The position numbers were made by a program, and so were the translations under genes. Positions 1 through 8,601 of a stretch of 41,835 nucleotides of DNA are shown here, one piece after another. Source of the DNA: Sphingomonadaceae bacterium (GTDB lineage: Bacteria > Pseudomonadota > Alphaproteobacteria > Sphingomonadales > Sphingomonadaceae); assembly GCA_020630295.1 (NCBI GenBank), contig JAHDBR010000014.1, forward strand, positions 1 through 41,835, written 5' to 3'. Below the pieces are notes generated by a model that worked only from the letters and a program-made list of their open reading frames with translations, did not search any database and was not told where the DNA came from. Positions within the stretch are counted from its first letter, which is position 1. Each line of letters starts with the position of its first letter.

Positions 1-129
1 GAGATGAAGTTCCAGATCAACTCGCAGAACTGCGTCCACTGCAAAACCTGCGACATCAAAGACCCGAACCAGAACATCAACTGGACCACGCCCGAAGGCG
101 GCGGCGGGCCGAATTATCCGAATATGTAG
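1..129 (+). CDS. Electron transfer flavoprotein-ubiquinone oxidoreductase, C-terminal end (partial)
   Basis: Only the last 42 codons are inside the window; the gene starts upstream. The visible tail contains [13 protein letters not shown] followed by a [12 protein letters not shown] ending, which is the characteristic C-terminus of ETF-QO. The cysteines belong to the [4Fe-4S] ferredoxin-like domain (three are visible; the fourth ligand would lie upstream). The family passes electrons from reduced electron transfer flavoprotein to ubiquinone at the inner membrane, linking fatty-acid and amino-acid oxidation to respiration. The reading frame ends at TAG 127-129. Identification from the tail alone is firm because this motif is highly conserved. 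Confidence 0.93.
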   Translation, partial: EMKFQINSQNCVHCKTCDIKDPNQNINWTTPEGGGGPNYPNM

Positions 130-177
130 GGACGTTGACGATCAAACCTTGCCAAGTTCAACCGTTGAAGAATCGGC

Positions 178-552
178 ATGGATAGCCAATTTTTCGATAC
201 TCAGAACGCTGGCGATCCTGTTCTTTTACAGCACTTTTTCTGGTTCTTAGGACATCCAGAAGTTTGGCTGACGCTGGTCGCGTGGGCCGTGCTGTTGTTG
301 GGTGCAGTGAAGCTTTGGCGCAGATTGAAAAGCGCAAGAAAGACCGGGTGGTTGGCCGCTTTGACGCTATCGCTAATTGCCCTTCTTGGCTGCCATATTT
401 GGCTTTCGTTTCATGCAATGACCGCGTTCGCGCAAGGGTTGGGTGAGCCACTGGTCGCGCTTGGCTACGTGCAATGGATCACATTTTTGCTGGCACTGTT
501 TTCGGCAGGTTGGATTGTTTATGACTGGATTACCTCCAGATTTCAGCGTTAG
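178..552 (+). CDS. Small three-helix membrane protein with a cytochrome oxidase subunit I-like N-terminus
   Basis: A 124-residue protein with three predicted membrane segments, at about residues 30-48, 57-80 and 93-118. Residues 5-31 (FFD...AGDPVL.QHFFWFLGHPEVW) closely match the segment leading into helix VI of haem-copper oxidase subunit I, normally GGDP-L-QH-FWFFGHPEVY. The CuB-ligand histidine position is kept, but the tyrosine that is cross-linked to it in real oxidases is Trp here, and the other haem ligands are missing, so it cannot be an oxidase. After this segment the similarity to subunit I stops. It starts at ATG 178, 48 bases after the ETF-QO stop, and ispE follows 9 bases after its end, so co-transcription with ispE is possible. 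Function is unknown. Confidence 0.72.
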   Translation: MDSQFFDTQNAGDPVLLQHFFWFLGHPEVWLTLVAWAVLLLGAVKLWRRLKSARKTGWLAALTLSLIALLGCHIWLSFHAMTAFAQGLGEPLVALGYVQWITFLLALFSAGWIVYDWITSRFQR

Positions 553-561
553 GCATTTCAA

Positions 562-1383
562 GTGACCATCTCCGAAACCGCCTATGCCAAGATCAATCTC
601 GCGCTGCACGTACGTGCGCGGCGCGATGACGGGTATCACGAGCTTGAAACGCTGTTTGCCTTTGTCGATTGCGGCGATGTTTTGACGGCGGATGCAGCGG
701 ATGCGGCGGGGCAGGACAAGGTAACAGTCACCGGCGAATTTGCCGGCACGCTGACCGATCCGTTTGATAATATCGCGGCCAAAGCGCTCGGCAAATTACC
801 GCGTTCGGGTGGCTTGCGAATTTTGCTTGAGAAGAATTTGCCCGTCGCGGCGGGTTTGGGCGGGGGGTCTGCTGATGCCGGGGCGGTGTTCCGTATTGTG
901 CGCGAATTACACGGTCTGCCCGATGACTGGCATGATCGTGCCGCGGCGTTGGGCGCAGATGTTCCGGCGTGTGTAGACAGCCTGACCTGCATCGGGCGCG
1001 GTACCGGCACCGAGCTGGAGACCTTCGAAAGCGACCTCACCGGCACTCATGTCCTGCTGGTTAATCCGCGCATTCCTCTATCGACAGGGCCGGTTTTCAA
1101 GGCATGGGACGGTAAGGATCGCGGGGCGCTGCCGCTGGGTTCGGCATCGGATATTGCGCGGGAAGGGCGCAATGATCTCGAAGCACCGGCAATCTCGCTA
1201 TGTCCGCAAATTGCTGACGTTCTGGCGGTTCTTAGTGATACAGGCGCATTCTTGAGCCGAATGTCGGGTTCAGGTGCCACCTGCTTTGCGCTATATGCTG
1301 ACGGGGAAGCGGCTGACGATGCTGCGAAGGTGCTTGCTGGCCAGCATGCCGGATGGTGGCAGATGCGCGGAAAGCTCAGATAG
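562..1383 (+). CDS. ispE: 4-diphosphocytidyl-2-C-methyl-D-erythritol kinase
   Basis: Cytoplasmic GHMP-family kinase of 273 residues that phosphorylates 4-diphosphocytidyl-2-C-methyl-D-erythritol in the MEP route to isoprenoids. The N-terminus AYAKINLALHV followed by DGYHELETLF is the classic IspE opening. The glycine/serine-rich ATP loop PVAAGLGGGSADAGA lies at about residues 94-108, and a late SGSGATCFAL motif is present. The start is a GTG at 562, chosen because it gives the standard N-terminus and has an AGG about 8 bases upstream. Length is slightly below the usual 280-290. The downstream amidohydrolase starts 10 bases after the stop, so the two are probably co-transcribed. Confidence 0.96.
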   Translation: MTISETAYAKINLALHVRARRDDGYHELETLFAFVDCGDVLTADAADAAGQDKVTVTGEFAGTLTDPFDNIAAKALGKLPRSGGLRILLEKNLPVAAGLGGGSADAGAVFRIVRELHGLPDDWHDRAAALGADVPACVDSLTCIGRGTGTELETFESDLTGTHVLLVNPRIPLSTGPVFKAWDGKDRGALPLGSASDIAREGRNDLEAPAISLCPQIADVLAVLSDTGAFLSRMSGSGATCFALYADGEAADDAAKVLAGQHAGWWQMRGKLR

Positions 1384-1393
1384 GACAATTGCA

Positions 1394-2128
1394 ATGATGA
1401 CCGACGATCTCCCCTACCGCCGTGTGGGTGATGCCAAGCGCGGCGGCATTGTTTGCGTGGCCGATCATGCCTCCAACTTTGTGCCTGATGATGTGGAATT
1501 GGGAATCTCGCCTGATTTGCTGGAAAAGCACATTGCTTATGACATCGGTACAGACGGCATCGCTGACCGAATGGGTCGCCGCCACGGTATCGGCGCGCAT
1601 ATCGCCACGGTCAGCCGACTGGTGTGCGATTTACACCGTATCGAAGATGCGCCCGGAATAGTGCCGACAGAGAGCGACGGTCATCTGATTGCGGGTAATA
1701 TCGGCGCCAATATAGAGGCCCGTTTGGAGCGTTTTTACCGGCCCTATCACGCAGCGATGGCAGAGTGGCTGGATGAGGCAGATCCAGAACTTATCGTCGC
1801 TTTACATAGCTTTACGCCAAAACTTGAATCAAAAATCGAGGATCGCCCGTGGGAAGTGGCGCTGCTTTATAATCAGGATGACAGCGCCGCGCGCCATGCG
1901 ATCCGGCTGTTCGGTGAAGAGGGGCTGACGGTTGGCGATAATCAGCCATATTCAGGCAAGCAATTGAACGCCACGATGGACCGCCATGCTGAAGCGAAAG
2001 GCCGCAAATATCTGACCATTGAAATCCGGCAGGATTTGATCGGGACGCGTGCGGAACAGGCGCGCTGGGCGGCATTGGTGACGGACGTATCCAACCGTGT
2101 GGCGCTTGCGCTTAAAGGTGAAAGCTGA
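1394..2128 (+). CDS. N-formylglutamate amidohydrolase family protein
   Basis: A 244-residue member of the N-formylglutamate amidohydrolase family, which hydrolyses N-formyl-L-glutamate to glutamate and formate, for example at the end of a histidine degradation branch. Family features visible are an early ADHASNFVPDD, then HIAYDIGTDGIADRMG, a later VALHSFTP, and IEIRQDLI near the C-terminus. The open frame extends back to 1274 inside ispE, but the tandem ATG codons at 1394 and 1397 just after the ispE stop, with AGG near 1382, give the better start. There are no hut genes nearby, so the physiological substrate is open; related proteins are often annotated only by family. Confidence 0.88.
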   Translation: MMTDDLPYRRVGDAKRGGIVCVADHASNFVPDDVELGISPDLLEKHIAYDIGTDGIADRMGRRHGIGAHIATVSRLVCDLHRIEDAPGIVPTESDGHLIAGNIGANIEARLERFYRPYHAAMAEWLDEADPELIVALHSFTPKLESKIEDRPWEVALLYNQDDSAARHAIRLFGEEGLTVGDNQPYSGKQLNATMDRHAEAKGRKYLTIEIRQDLIGTRAEQARWAALVTDVSNRVALALKGES

Positions 2129-2269
2129 ACCGCAGCCACGGCGACAGCGCGCGATCATTGAGGCGCGCCAAGTTTTTCTGTTTCGGTTGGCTCTTCTGCT
2201 AGGCTAGGTAAGCTGGCAAAGCATAGTCTTTCCATGCGAGACTGACCCCAGACCAGACCGGAGCCATCA

Positions 2270-4126
2270 ATGCCAGCCTATCGTTCACGGACTACCACCC
2301 ATGGCCGCAACATGGCCGGAGCGCGGGGATTGTGGCGCGCCACAGGTATGAAAGACGGCGATTTCGGCAAACCGATCATCGCGGTGGTCAACAGCTTCAC
2401 CCAGTTTGTCCCGGGCCACGTCCATTTGAAAGACCTTGGCCAGATGGTCGCGCGCGAAATTGAGGCGGCGGGCGGTGTCGCCAAGGAATTCAACACTATC
2501 GCGGTGGATGACGGTATCGCCATGGGTCATGACGGGATGCTATATTCCTTGCCGAGCCGCGATCTGATTGCTGATAGCGTGGAATATATGGTCAACGCCC
2601 ACTGCGCCGATGCGATGGTGTGCATTTCCAATTGCGACAAGATTACTCCCGGTATGCTCAACGCAGCGATGCGGCTGAATATTCCGGTTGTGTTCGTATC
2701 TGGCGGACCGATGGAGGCCGGGAAGGTCATTCTGGATGGCAAAGAGAAGGCGCTCGATCTGGTCGATGCCATGGTCGCGGCTGCCGATGAAAGCTATACT
2801 GACGAGCAAGTGACGGAGATTGAACGCTCTGCCTGTCCGACCTGCGGTTCGTGTTCAGGGATGTTCACCGCCAATTCGATGAATTGCCTGACCGAGGCAT
2901 TGGGGCTGTCGCTGCCGGGCAACGGATCGACGCTGGCGACCCATTCGGACCGCAAGAACCTGTTCCTGCGGGCAGGGCGGCTGATCGTGACATTGGCGAA
3001 GCGATATTATGAGGAAGACGATGCAAGCGTGCTACCGCGCTCCATCGCCAGCTTCTCTGCGTTTGAAAATGCGATGAGCCTCGACATTGCGATGGGCGGT
3101 TCGACTAATACGGTGCTGCATTTGCTGGCCGCAGCGCATGAGGCGGGGGTCGACTTCACGATGGAGGATATTGACCGTCTCAGCCGCCGGGTGCCGTGCC
3201 TGTCCAAGGTCGCTCCGGCGAAGGACGATGTGCATATGGAGGATGTCCACCGTGCAGGCGGCATCATGGCGATCCTTGGCCAGCTGGATAAGGCAAATCT
3301 GCTCAATACTGCGCTGCCAACGGTCCATAGCCCCACGCTGGCCGATGCGCTGGATGATTGGGATATATCGCGCACGCAGAACCCTAGCGTGCAGGAATTT
3401 TTCCGCGCTGCGCCCGGCGGTGTCCCCACACAAACCGCTTTCAGTCAGTCACGCCGCTGGGATGCGCTGGATGATGACCGGGAAAACGGCGTTATCCGCA
3501 GCGCAGAACACGCCTTCAGTCAGGATGGCGGACTGGCCGTGCTCTCCGGCAATGTCGCGTTGGACGGCTGCATCGTGAAAACTGCGGGTGTGGATGAAAG
3601 CATTCTGACATTCTCAGGCCCTGCGAAAGTGTATGAAAGTCAGGATGATGCGGTAACTGCAATCCTGACCGGACAGGTGGTGGAGGGCGATGTCGTTGTC
3701 ATCCGGTATGAGGGCCCGCGCGGCGGACCTGGCATGCAGGAAATGCTGTATCCGACCAGCTATCTCAAATCGAAAGGATTAGGCGCAGCCTGCGCCTTGC
3801 TGACGGACGGGCGTTTTTCCGGGGGAACTTCGGGTCTGTCTATCGGCCATGTGTCTCCCGAAGCAGCCGAAGGCGGCGCTATCGGTCTGGTGGAGCCCGG
3901 TGACATGATCCACATCGACATACCGAATCGGACAATTTCGCTGGCAATTTCAGATGACGAAATGCAACGCCGCCGCGCAGATATGGACGCAAAGGGCAGC
4001 GAGGCATGGCAGCCGGTGAAGCCGCGCGACCGCGCCGTGTCGCCCGCATTGCAAGCTTATGCTGCAATGACGACAAGCGCCGCACGAGGTGCTATCCGCG
4101 ATGTCTCACAATTGAAAAGAGGTTGA
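2270..4126 (+). CDS. ilvD: Dihydroxy-acid dehydratase
   Basis: A full-length 618-residue IlvD that converts 2,3-dihydroxy-3-methylbutanoate (or the 3-methylpentanoate) to the 2-keto acid in valine, leucine and isoleucine synthesis. The N-terminus ([23 protein letters not shown]) is canonical. Iron-sulfur cysteines are visible in [12 protein letters not shown] and in the [19 protein letters not shown] block. The C-terminal half carries [12 protein letters not shown] and the [10 protein letters not shown] motif. ATG 2270 is preceded by GGAG. It stands 141 bases after the amidohydrolase and probably has its own promoter. A lipoprotein gene follows 1 base after its stop, so the two are likely one transcript. 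Confidence 0.98.
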   Translation: MPAYRSRTTTHGRNMAGARGLWRATGMKDGDFGKPIIAVVNSFTQFVPGHVHLKDLGQMVAREIEAAGGVAKEFNTIAVDDGIAMGHDGMLYSLPSRDLIADSVEYMVNAHCADAMVCISNCDKITPGMLNAAMRLNIPVVFVSGGPMEAGKVILDGKEKALDLVDAMVAAADESYTDEQVTEIERSACPTCGSCSGMFTANSMNCLTEALGLSLPGNGSTLATHSDRKNLFLRAGRLIVTLAKRYYEEDDASVLPRSIASFSAFENAMSLDIAMGGSTNTVLHLLAAAHEAGVDFTMEDIDRLSRRVPCLSKVAPAKDDVHMEDVHRAGGIMAILGQLDKANLLNTALPTVHSPTLADALDDWDISRTQNPSVQEFFRAAPGGVPTQTAFSQSRRWDALDDDRENGVIRSAEHAFSQDGGLAVLSGNVALDGCIVKTAGVDESILTFSGPAKVYESQDDAVTAILTGQVVEGDVVVIRYEGPRGGPGMQEMLYPTSYLKSKGLGAACALLTDGRFSGGTSGLSIGHVSPEAAEGGAIGLVEPGDMIHIDIPNRTISLAISDDEMQRRRADMDAKGSEAWQPVKPRDRAVSPALQAYAAMTTSAARGAIRDVSQLKRG

Positions 4127-4127
4127 G

Positions 4128-4502
4128 TTGATCCGTTATTCACGCATGATTCTGGCGGCTGGTATTATTTCATTGGCCGCGTGTTCTCCCGATGTTGACC
4201 AACCTCAGGCAGAGGATGGTGCGGAAAAGATTGCCTGCGCTTTAGGCGAGGGCGGCGATTTCGCTTCCGAATGCCTTGTCGAGCGTGATGAAGTCGACGG
4301 AGCGATATTCCTGACGGTGCGGCACCCTGATGGCGGTTTTCGCCGCTTTGAACAGCTGGCGGACGGACGCGGCCTGATCGAGGCAGACGGCGCGGACCAA
4401 GTCGTGCGCACTTTGGATGACCAGACACTTGAAATTCAGGTCGGCCCGGACCGGTACCGTTTCACGGCTACTGTTCGCGGCGCCGATGCAGCGGCTGAAT
4501 AG
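4128..4502 (+). CDS. Small predicted lipoprotein of unknown function
   Basis: A 124-residue protein with a short signal peptide: basic start (MIRYSR), hydrophobic core (MILAAGIISLAA) and a lipobox SLAAC at residues 16-20, so it should be lipid-anchored after signal peptidase II cleavage. The mature part is acidic and compact, with two other cysteines (in KIACAL and ASECLV) that could form a disulfide. A TTG at 4128, one base after the ilvD stop and behind AAAAGAGG, is preferred. The in-frame ATG at 4146 would remove the positively charged start that signal peptides need. I do not recognise a function; the coupling to ilvD suggests co-expression only. Confidence 0.75.
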   Translation: MIRYSRMILAAGIISLAACSPDVDQPQAEDGAEKIACALGEGGDFASECLVERDEVDGAIFLTVRHPDGGFRRFEQLADGRGLIEADGADQVVRTLDDQTLEIQVGPDRYRFTATVRGADAAAE

Positions 4503-4528
4503 GCGCCGCGTCTAGCGCCGATCTCCGC

Positions 4529-5761
4529 TTGCCGGAGCGCGCGCAGAAGCCTACGCGGCTTGCCGTGAACGATATTTCGGAAATCATCAGAATCGCTGCG
4601 AAAGGCGATGGTATCACTGCCGACGGGCGGCACATTGCAGGTGCTGCGCCGGGAGACATGATCGCTGCGGACGGTTCAATTACGCCCGGTCCGCATCATC
4701 AGACGCCTCCGTGCCGGCATTTCGGCAAATGCGGCGGCTGCGATTTGCAGCACGCTGATAACGCAGCCTTGCGCGATTTCATCGGGTCGCGCGTGGCGAA
4801 TGCCGCCGAAGGGCAGGGCATCCCAGTTGGCGAGCTGCTGCCCGTACATATGTCCCCGCCACACAGCCGTAGACGCGCCACGCTGCACGCGGTGAATGGC
4901 GGCGGCAAACCATTAATGGGCTTCCGCCAGAACGGATCGCACAAAATTGTCGATATGGCGGAATGCCATGTCATCGCGCCTGCCTTGCTGGATGTGGCTA
5001 AGGCTCTGAGGGCGGTCTTGGCGCGGCGCAAAGGTAAGTATGCCGCAGACATAGAGCTAACCCTGACCGATCAGGGCGTGGATATGTCGCTAAAGAACCT
5101 TCCGATTGAGGGGTTGGAGCAAACCGAGGCGATGCTTGATTTTGCGCGCGATACCGGTCTTGCGCGGCTGATGCTGGATCAAGGGTACGGGCCAGAAGCG
5201 ATGTGGGAGCCTGATCCCGTCACTGTGACGCTATCTGGCGTTCCAGTGGGTTTTCCCAGCGGTAGTTTTCTTCAAGCTACGCAGGACGGTGAAGACACAT
5301 TGGTGGCGGACGCAAAAGCATGGCTGGACGGGGCCGCGACCGTAGCCGATCTGTTCGCGGGCCTTGGCACCTTCGCCTTTGCACTGGCGGGCAAGACCAA
5401 GGTTTTGGCGGCAGAAGCAGCGCGTGATGCGCATTTCGCCTGCCAGATGGCGGCGCGCGCGACGGGTAAGCCGGTTCACGCAATCCACCGCGATCTGTTC
5501 CGCAATCCGTTGCAACTGGACGAATTGAACAAGTTTTCGGCGGTTTTGCTAGATCCGCCGCGTGCGGGCGCGCGCGATCAGGCCGATTTGCTGGCGCAAA
5601 GCACCGTCGAGAAAATCGTCTATATAAGCTGCAATCCGTCCAGCTGGGCACGCGATGCTAAACGGTTGGTGGAGGGCGGCTACCGGTTGGAGAAGCTGCG
5701 CCCGGTCGGCCAGTTCCGCTGGTCCACCCATGTAGAATTGTCGAGCTTGTTTGTGCGCTGA
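4529..5761 (+). CDS. TrmA/RlmC/RlmD-family class I SAM-dependent RNA 5-methyluridine methyltransferase
   Basis: About 410 residues, in the TrmA/RlmC/RlmD family that transfers a methyl group from S-adenosylmethionine to C5 of uridine in rRNA or tRNA. An N-terminal TRAM-like part is followed by an iron-sulfur motif C-x5-C-x2-C (CRHFGKCGGC, about residues 62-71) and a later Cys in MAECHV. The SAM site is DLFAGLGTFAFAL (about residues 272-284). LDPPRAGA and YISCNPSSWARD, the latter with the catalytic cysteine, mark the active site. Which uridine is modified cannot be told. The start is uncertain: the TTG at 4529 is given; GTG 4565 is possible, and no ATG lies near. Confidence 0.9.
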   Translation: MPERAQKPTRLAVNDISEIIRIAAKGDGITADGRHIAGAAPGDMIAADGSITPGPHHQTPPCRHFGKCGGCDLQHADNAALRDFIGSRVANAAEGQGIPVGELLPVHMSPPHSRRRATLHAVNGGGKPLMGFRQNGSHKIVDMAECHVIAPALLDVAKALRAVLARRKGKYAADIELTLTDQGVDMSLKNLPIEGLEQTEAMLDFARDTGLARLMLDQGYGPEAMWEPDPVTVTLSGVPVGFPSGSFLQATQDGEDTLVADAKAWLDGAATVADLFAGLGTFAFALAGKTKVLAAEAARDAHFACQMAARATGKPVHAIHRDLFRNPLQLDELNKFSAVLLDPPRAGARDQADLLAQSTVEKIVYISCNPSSWARDAKRLVEGGYRLEKLRPVGQFRWSTHVELSSLFVR

Positions 5762-5770
5762 TCCGGCGGA

Positions 5771-6547
5771 TTATTGACGCAGAGCTTCCAAAATCTGCGC
5801 TTCCAGCCAAATGCGCGATTCTGGTTCGACATATGCGTGGCTGGCACCATCGCAGCGGTACATATCCGGCGCATTATCCTGCCACTGCGCATCAAATGCC
5901 TGACCCGTACGGTCGCGTCCTGCAATCAGGAATCGGACAGGTCCGTCAAATCCGCCCAAACCGGCGCGCATTTCGCTGAGCAGCGAGCTTTGCGGTGCCG
6001 CAGGGCGTGCTGCATTGCGAAGGCCCGATGCAAGTTTTCTGAAGCTGACTTTTCCTGTAAGAAGCCGGATTAACTCTTTCGGGTTTCTCAGTTTTTCAGA
6101 ATAGCGCGACCGGACCGCATCGGGTGTCATCGCCGTGTCATCCTGCGCATCAAAAATCCATGGATTGGACAGTATCAGGCCGTCGCAATCGCGGCCTTTC
6201 GCAAGCATAAGCGTGCTGGCCGCATCACAATTTCCAAATGCAATCACGCGGTTGATCTGCGGCGCAATACCGCGAAATGCCTCAATCGCGGCGGCCAGAT
6301 CTTTCTTGGCCATGCGGAATCCGCGATTTTCACCGTCGCTGTCGCCAATCCCTCGTCGGTCATAGCGGAATACGGGGAAGCCGGCTTTGGCAATTTGGGC
6401 CGCTAATTCGGCTTGACCGCCAAACGCGCCGCTGCGGATTTCATTTCCGCCTGACACGATCAGCAGCCCGGTTGATCCGGGCGCTGTATCCAGCGTCCCG
6501 GCCAGCGCTTTGCCCTGACATTCAAAGGTGAGGCTAAGGCGGCTCAT
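5771..6547 (-). CDS. Exosortase A system-associated hydrolase 1 (alpha/beta hydrolase)
   Basis: A 258-residue alpha/beta-hydrolase of the family found with exosortase A loci (TIGR03100 type). It shows SGGNEIRSGAFGGQ early, then FRYDRRGIGDSDG (about residues 60-72). The nucleophile elbow is FGNCDAAST with Cys107 at the position normally held by Ser, an acid candidate lies in AGRDRTG, and a late GASHAYV supplies a histidine. A cysteine nucleophile as in dienelactone hydrolases is therefore likely. Its ATG overlaps the stop of the preceding hydrolase-2-like gene by four bases (ATGA). It is the last gene of the four-gene minus-strand operon. The substrate is unknown; an acyl or aminoacyl thioester or ester of the adjacent ACP pathway is a reasonable inference. 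Confidence 0.85.
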   Translation of the reverse strand: MSRLSLTFECQGKALAGTLDTAPGSTGLLIVSGGNEIRSGAFGGQAELAAQIAKAGFPVFRYDRRGIGDSDGENRGFRMAKKDLAAAIEAFRGIAPQINRVIAFGNCDAASTLMLAKGRDCDGLILSNPWIFDAQDDTAMTPDAVRSRYSEKLRNPKELIRLLTGKVSFRKLASGLRNAARPAAPQSSLLSEMRAGLGGFDGPVRFLIAGRDRTGQAFDAQWQDNAPDMYRCDGASHAYVEPESRIWLEAQILEALRQ

Positions 6548-7230
6548 TCTTGCAACAATCCGACAGCGATGGCCGCAGCGATTGCATCAGCTTGTTCGGG
6601 GTCATGATCGGGTTCAGCGCGCAGCCATAGCCCCGCGCCGGACAGGTTCTCCTGTCCGATTTCGATCAGCAGTTCGCTGTCCGGCAGCGGCGTGTCTGAC
6701 AAAGCCGCAAACATTTCCGCATTTATCGACCAACCCGCTAAATTAGCGCCGTTCTCGCGTGCGGCATTGCCGAATTCCTCAGCCGAAAAGCTGTCACCGG
6801 CCTCTTTCGCAGAAATACCTTGCGCGCGGATCATAGACCTAAGCTGCCGTGCGCCTGCCTGAGGCGCATAACGCCAGCCCGGCAGCGTATCCGGCGCGCA
6901 CATCGCACCCGTCCGGACAGTCAGCAAATGCGTGGCCCTGAATTGCTCTGCCGCGGATGCCGCAGCGGCCCGCCAACCAGCCAGCGTTTGCGCCGAAAGA
7001 GGGGCAAGACTGTCATTGCAGCCGGGCAAGTCAGGCAAGATGCAATCAATGCCGGACAAATCCAGCCGGTACATTACTTCTACGGTAAGGTGCCGCAGCT
7101 TATTGGCTTCATCAAACAAGGCGGGAAGAACCAGCAATCGGTAGTCGCGCGATTTGTCGAAGACCAGCGCGGTTTCCTCGCTCGTGCCACCATTCGGCAG
7201 CGGAGCAGTCCATTGGACGAAACTGCGCAA
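6544..7230 (-). CDS. Exosortase A system hydrolase-2-like protein, no obvious catalytic nucleophile
   Basis: A 228-residue protein. Its N-terminal half reads like an alpha/beta-hydrolase (LLVLPALFDEANKLRHLTVEVM, then GIDCILPDLPGCNDS at about residues 60-74), matching the exosortase A-associated hydrolase 2 group in layout. Where the GxSxG elbow should be the sequence reads LLTVRTGA, with no serine or cysteine nucleophile, and no clear late catalytic His is visible. It may be a non-enzymatic partner of hydrolase 1. The start is a TTG at 7230, two bases after the ACP stop; no ATG lies further upstream in frame. It overlaps hydrolase 1 by 4 bases. The family assignment is by context and partial motif match, so it is less certain than that of its neighbours. 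Confidence 0.68.
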   Translation of the reverse strand: MRSFVQWTAPLPNGGTSEETALVFDKSRDYRLLVLPALFDEANKLRHLTVEVMYRLDLSGIDCILPDLPGCNDSLAPLSAQTLAGWRAAAASAAEQFRATHLLTVRTGAMCAPDTLPGWRYAPQAGARQLRSMIRAQGISAKEAGDSFSAEEFGNAARENGANLAGWSINAEMFAALSDTPLPDSELLIEIGQENLSGAGLWLRAEPDHDPEQADAIAAAIAVGLLQE

Positions 7231-7232
7231 GG

Positions 7233-7562
7233 TCAGCTTTCGATAGATTTTGCCTCGGCAAATGCCAGCAACCCGCCATAGGTTTCCAGCATTTCACCGT
7301 CGACATCGTCATCTTCAATCAGGATGGAAAGCCGGTCTTCCATTTCAGTCAGCAGACCTGCGACAGCCATGGAATCGAGTTCCGGCAAGTGGCCGAACAG
7401 CCCGGTGTCATTGTCAAAGGCTTCGACATCATCAGCATCAAGACCCAGAACGTCGCACAGAATTGATCGCAATTGCGTGTCAATTTCATGGCGGCTCGGG
7501 GCGAGACCTTTCGGTTGCTCGCTTTCGGCTGCGGTGTTCTCTGTCGCGTGCTCGCTGTTCAT
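7233..7562 (-). CDS. Acyl carrier protein of the exosortase A accessory module
   Basis: A 109-residue acidic carrier protein. After a low-complexity N-terminal extension of about 24 residues, a carrier domain follows with helix 1 (HEIDTQLRSILCDVLGLD) and the phosphopantetheine site ELDSMAVAGLL, in which Ser64 would carry 4'-phosphopantetheine. The ATG at 7562 is preceded by AGGGGA about 12 bases upstream; a TTG 21 bases further upstream is possible but lies within or before that ribosome site, so the ATG is preferred. It sits between the GNAT-type transferase and the hydrolases and faces the AMP ligase across the divergent junction. Together they suggest that a carboxylic or amino acid is activated, loaded on this protein and transferred. 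Confidence 0.88.
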   Translation of the reverse strand: MNSEHATENTAAESEQPKGLAPSRHEIDTQLRSILCDVLGLDADDVEAFDNDTGLFGHLPELDSMAVAGLLTEMEDRLSILIEDDDVDGEMLETYGGLLAFAEAKSIES

Positions 7563-7597
7563 AAGCGTGCAAATCCCCTGCAATTGCGGCGCTGCGT

Positions 7598-8563
7598 TTA
7601 GCTTCGCAGATGCGAAGGCGCAACCCGGCGTAGCATTCGTTTCAATAGAGCCGGCCAGGCTTTCGGTTGCACCGGATCAAGGCAGTCAATCCGGTAGCGC
7701 GGTCTGTCCTGCTCCATCCAGTCGGATTTATAGGCATCGTTGCCGGTTCCGAAATCAACCAGAGACACGCCATCGGTATCGATCACCCGTTCAAGCAAGG
7801 CTGCGGTTAACGTGGTTCCCGCTGACAGGTTTTTGTGCTCTTCCAAATGTGCCAGCTTGTGAATGTAGGCGGTGCCGCCTTCTACAGTCCAGAATTGCGC
7901 GGCCACTGCCTCGCCGCCGAATTTGGCGACTGCAAGCCGGATCCTGCCCGCATCACCTTCCTGCTTTGCGAAATGGCGCAGCAATTCAGGATCGCCCTCC
8001 GCCGGCTTCCAGCTGCACTTATAGATTGCCTCATATTGCGCCCACGCTTCATTGTCGAAACTGGTATGGATGGCGACATCGACCTTCTTGGCCTTGCGTT
8101 TTAAAGTGGTGCGCATCTGGCCCGGGCGCTGAGCCCAATATTCTGCGAAACTGCGGCCGCCCGTCGGCAGGACATGATTATGGTCACATTTTTCCAGCGT
8201 CACGTTCCAGCCGGCCTCTTTAAAGGCTTCGGCTAGTGCTTCAGCGGATCCGTCTTCATCCGGCACGGGAGACATGACGATGCGGTGCGATTTACCGCGC
8301 AGCGACTGCGCAATTGCGGTCAGTTCAGGTCGCGCGGCAGCGCCAAGAGGCTTCCAGATAAAGCTGTACCAGTTGGTTAGCGATTCGACTTGGTCGCCGC
8401 GCGGTGTCAGCACAAGGGCAGTACCGCCAGCTTTGGCGATCAGCAGGTGCTGACCCGCTTGTGCTAGCAAGGCAAACCACTCCGCCCGCTCGAAAGGAGA
8501 AGGCGCAATTGCAATCGTCTCTTGCAAGACGTTAACCCTGTCGTGATAGCTAACGCTGATCAC
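7598..8563 (-). CDS. GNAT/FemAB-like acyl(aminoacyl)transferase (Acetyltransf_6 type)
   Basis: A 321-residue member of the CelD/FemAB-like GNAT group, with a double GNAT-like architecture. Recognisable blocks are SFAEYWAQRPGQMRTTLKRK, a conserved WKPAEGDPELLRHFA, and LVDFGTGNDAYKSDWM near the end, typical of this family. Such enzymes move acyl or aminoacyl groups onto amines, often in polysaccharide loci. The start is GTG 8563, about ten bases downstream of a full AAGGAGG Shine-Dalgarno (8574-8580). It is the first gene of the minus-strand operon; the ACP starts 35 bases after its stop. It is a likely acceptor of cargo from that carrier, by inference from context. Confidence 0.86.
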   Translation of the reverse strand: MISVSYHDRVNVLQETIAIAPSPFERAEWFALLAQAGQHLLIAKAGGTALVLTPRGDQVESLTNWYSFIWKPLGAAARPELTAIAQSLRGKSHRIVMSPVPDEDGSAEALAEAFKEAGWNVTLEKCDHNHVLPTGGRSFAEYWAQRPGQMRTTLKRKAKKVDVAIHTSFDNEAWAQYEAIYKCSWKPAEGDPELLRHFAKQEGDAGRIRLAVAKFGGEAVAAQFWTVEGGTAYIHKLAHLEEHKNLSAGTTLTAALLERVIDTDGVSLVDFGTGNDAYKSDWMEQDRPRYRIDCLDPVQPKAWPALLKRMLRRVAPSHLRS

Positions 8564-8573
8564 CAGTTATTTT

Positions 8574-8580
8574 CCTCCTT
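8574..8580 (-). promoter_or_regulatory. Perfect Shine-Dalgarno for the GNAT/FemAB-like gene
   Basis: The minus strand reads AAGGAGG here, a full anti-16S match ten bases before the GTG start at 8563. It supports the GTG choice. It lies in the 38-base gap between two divergent start codons. Confidence 0.75.
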
Positions 8581-8601
8581 TGACTCGCATACGGAAGCCG
8601 A

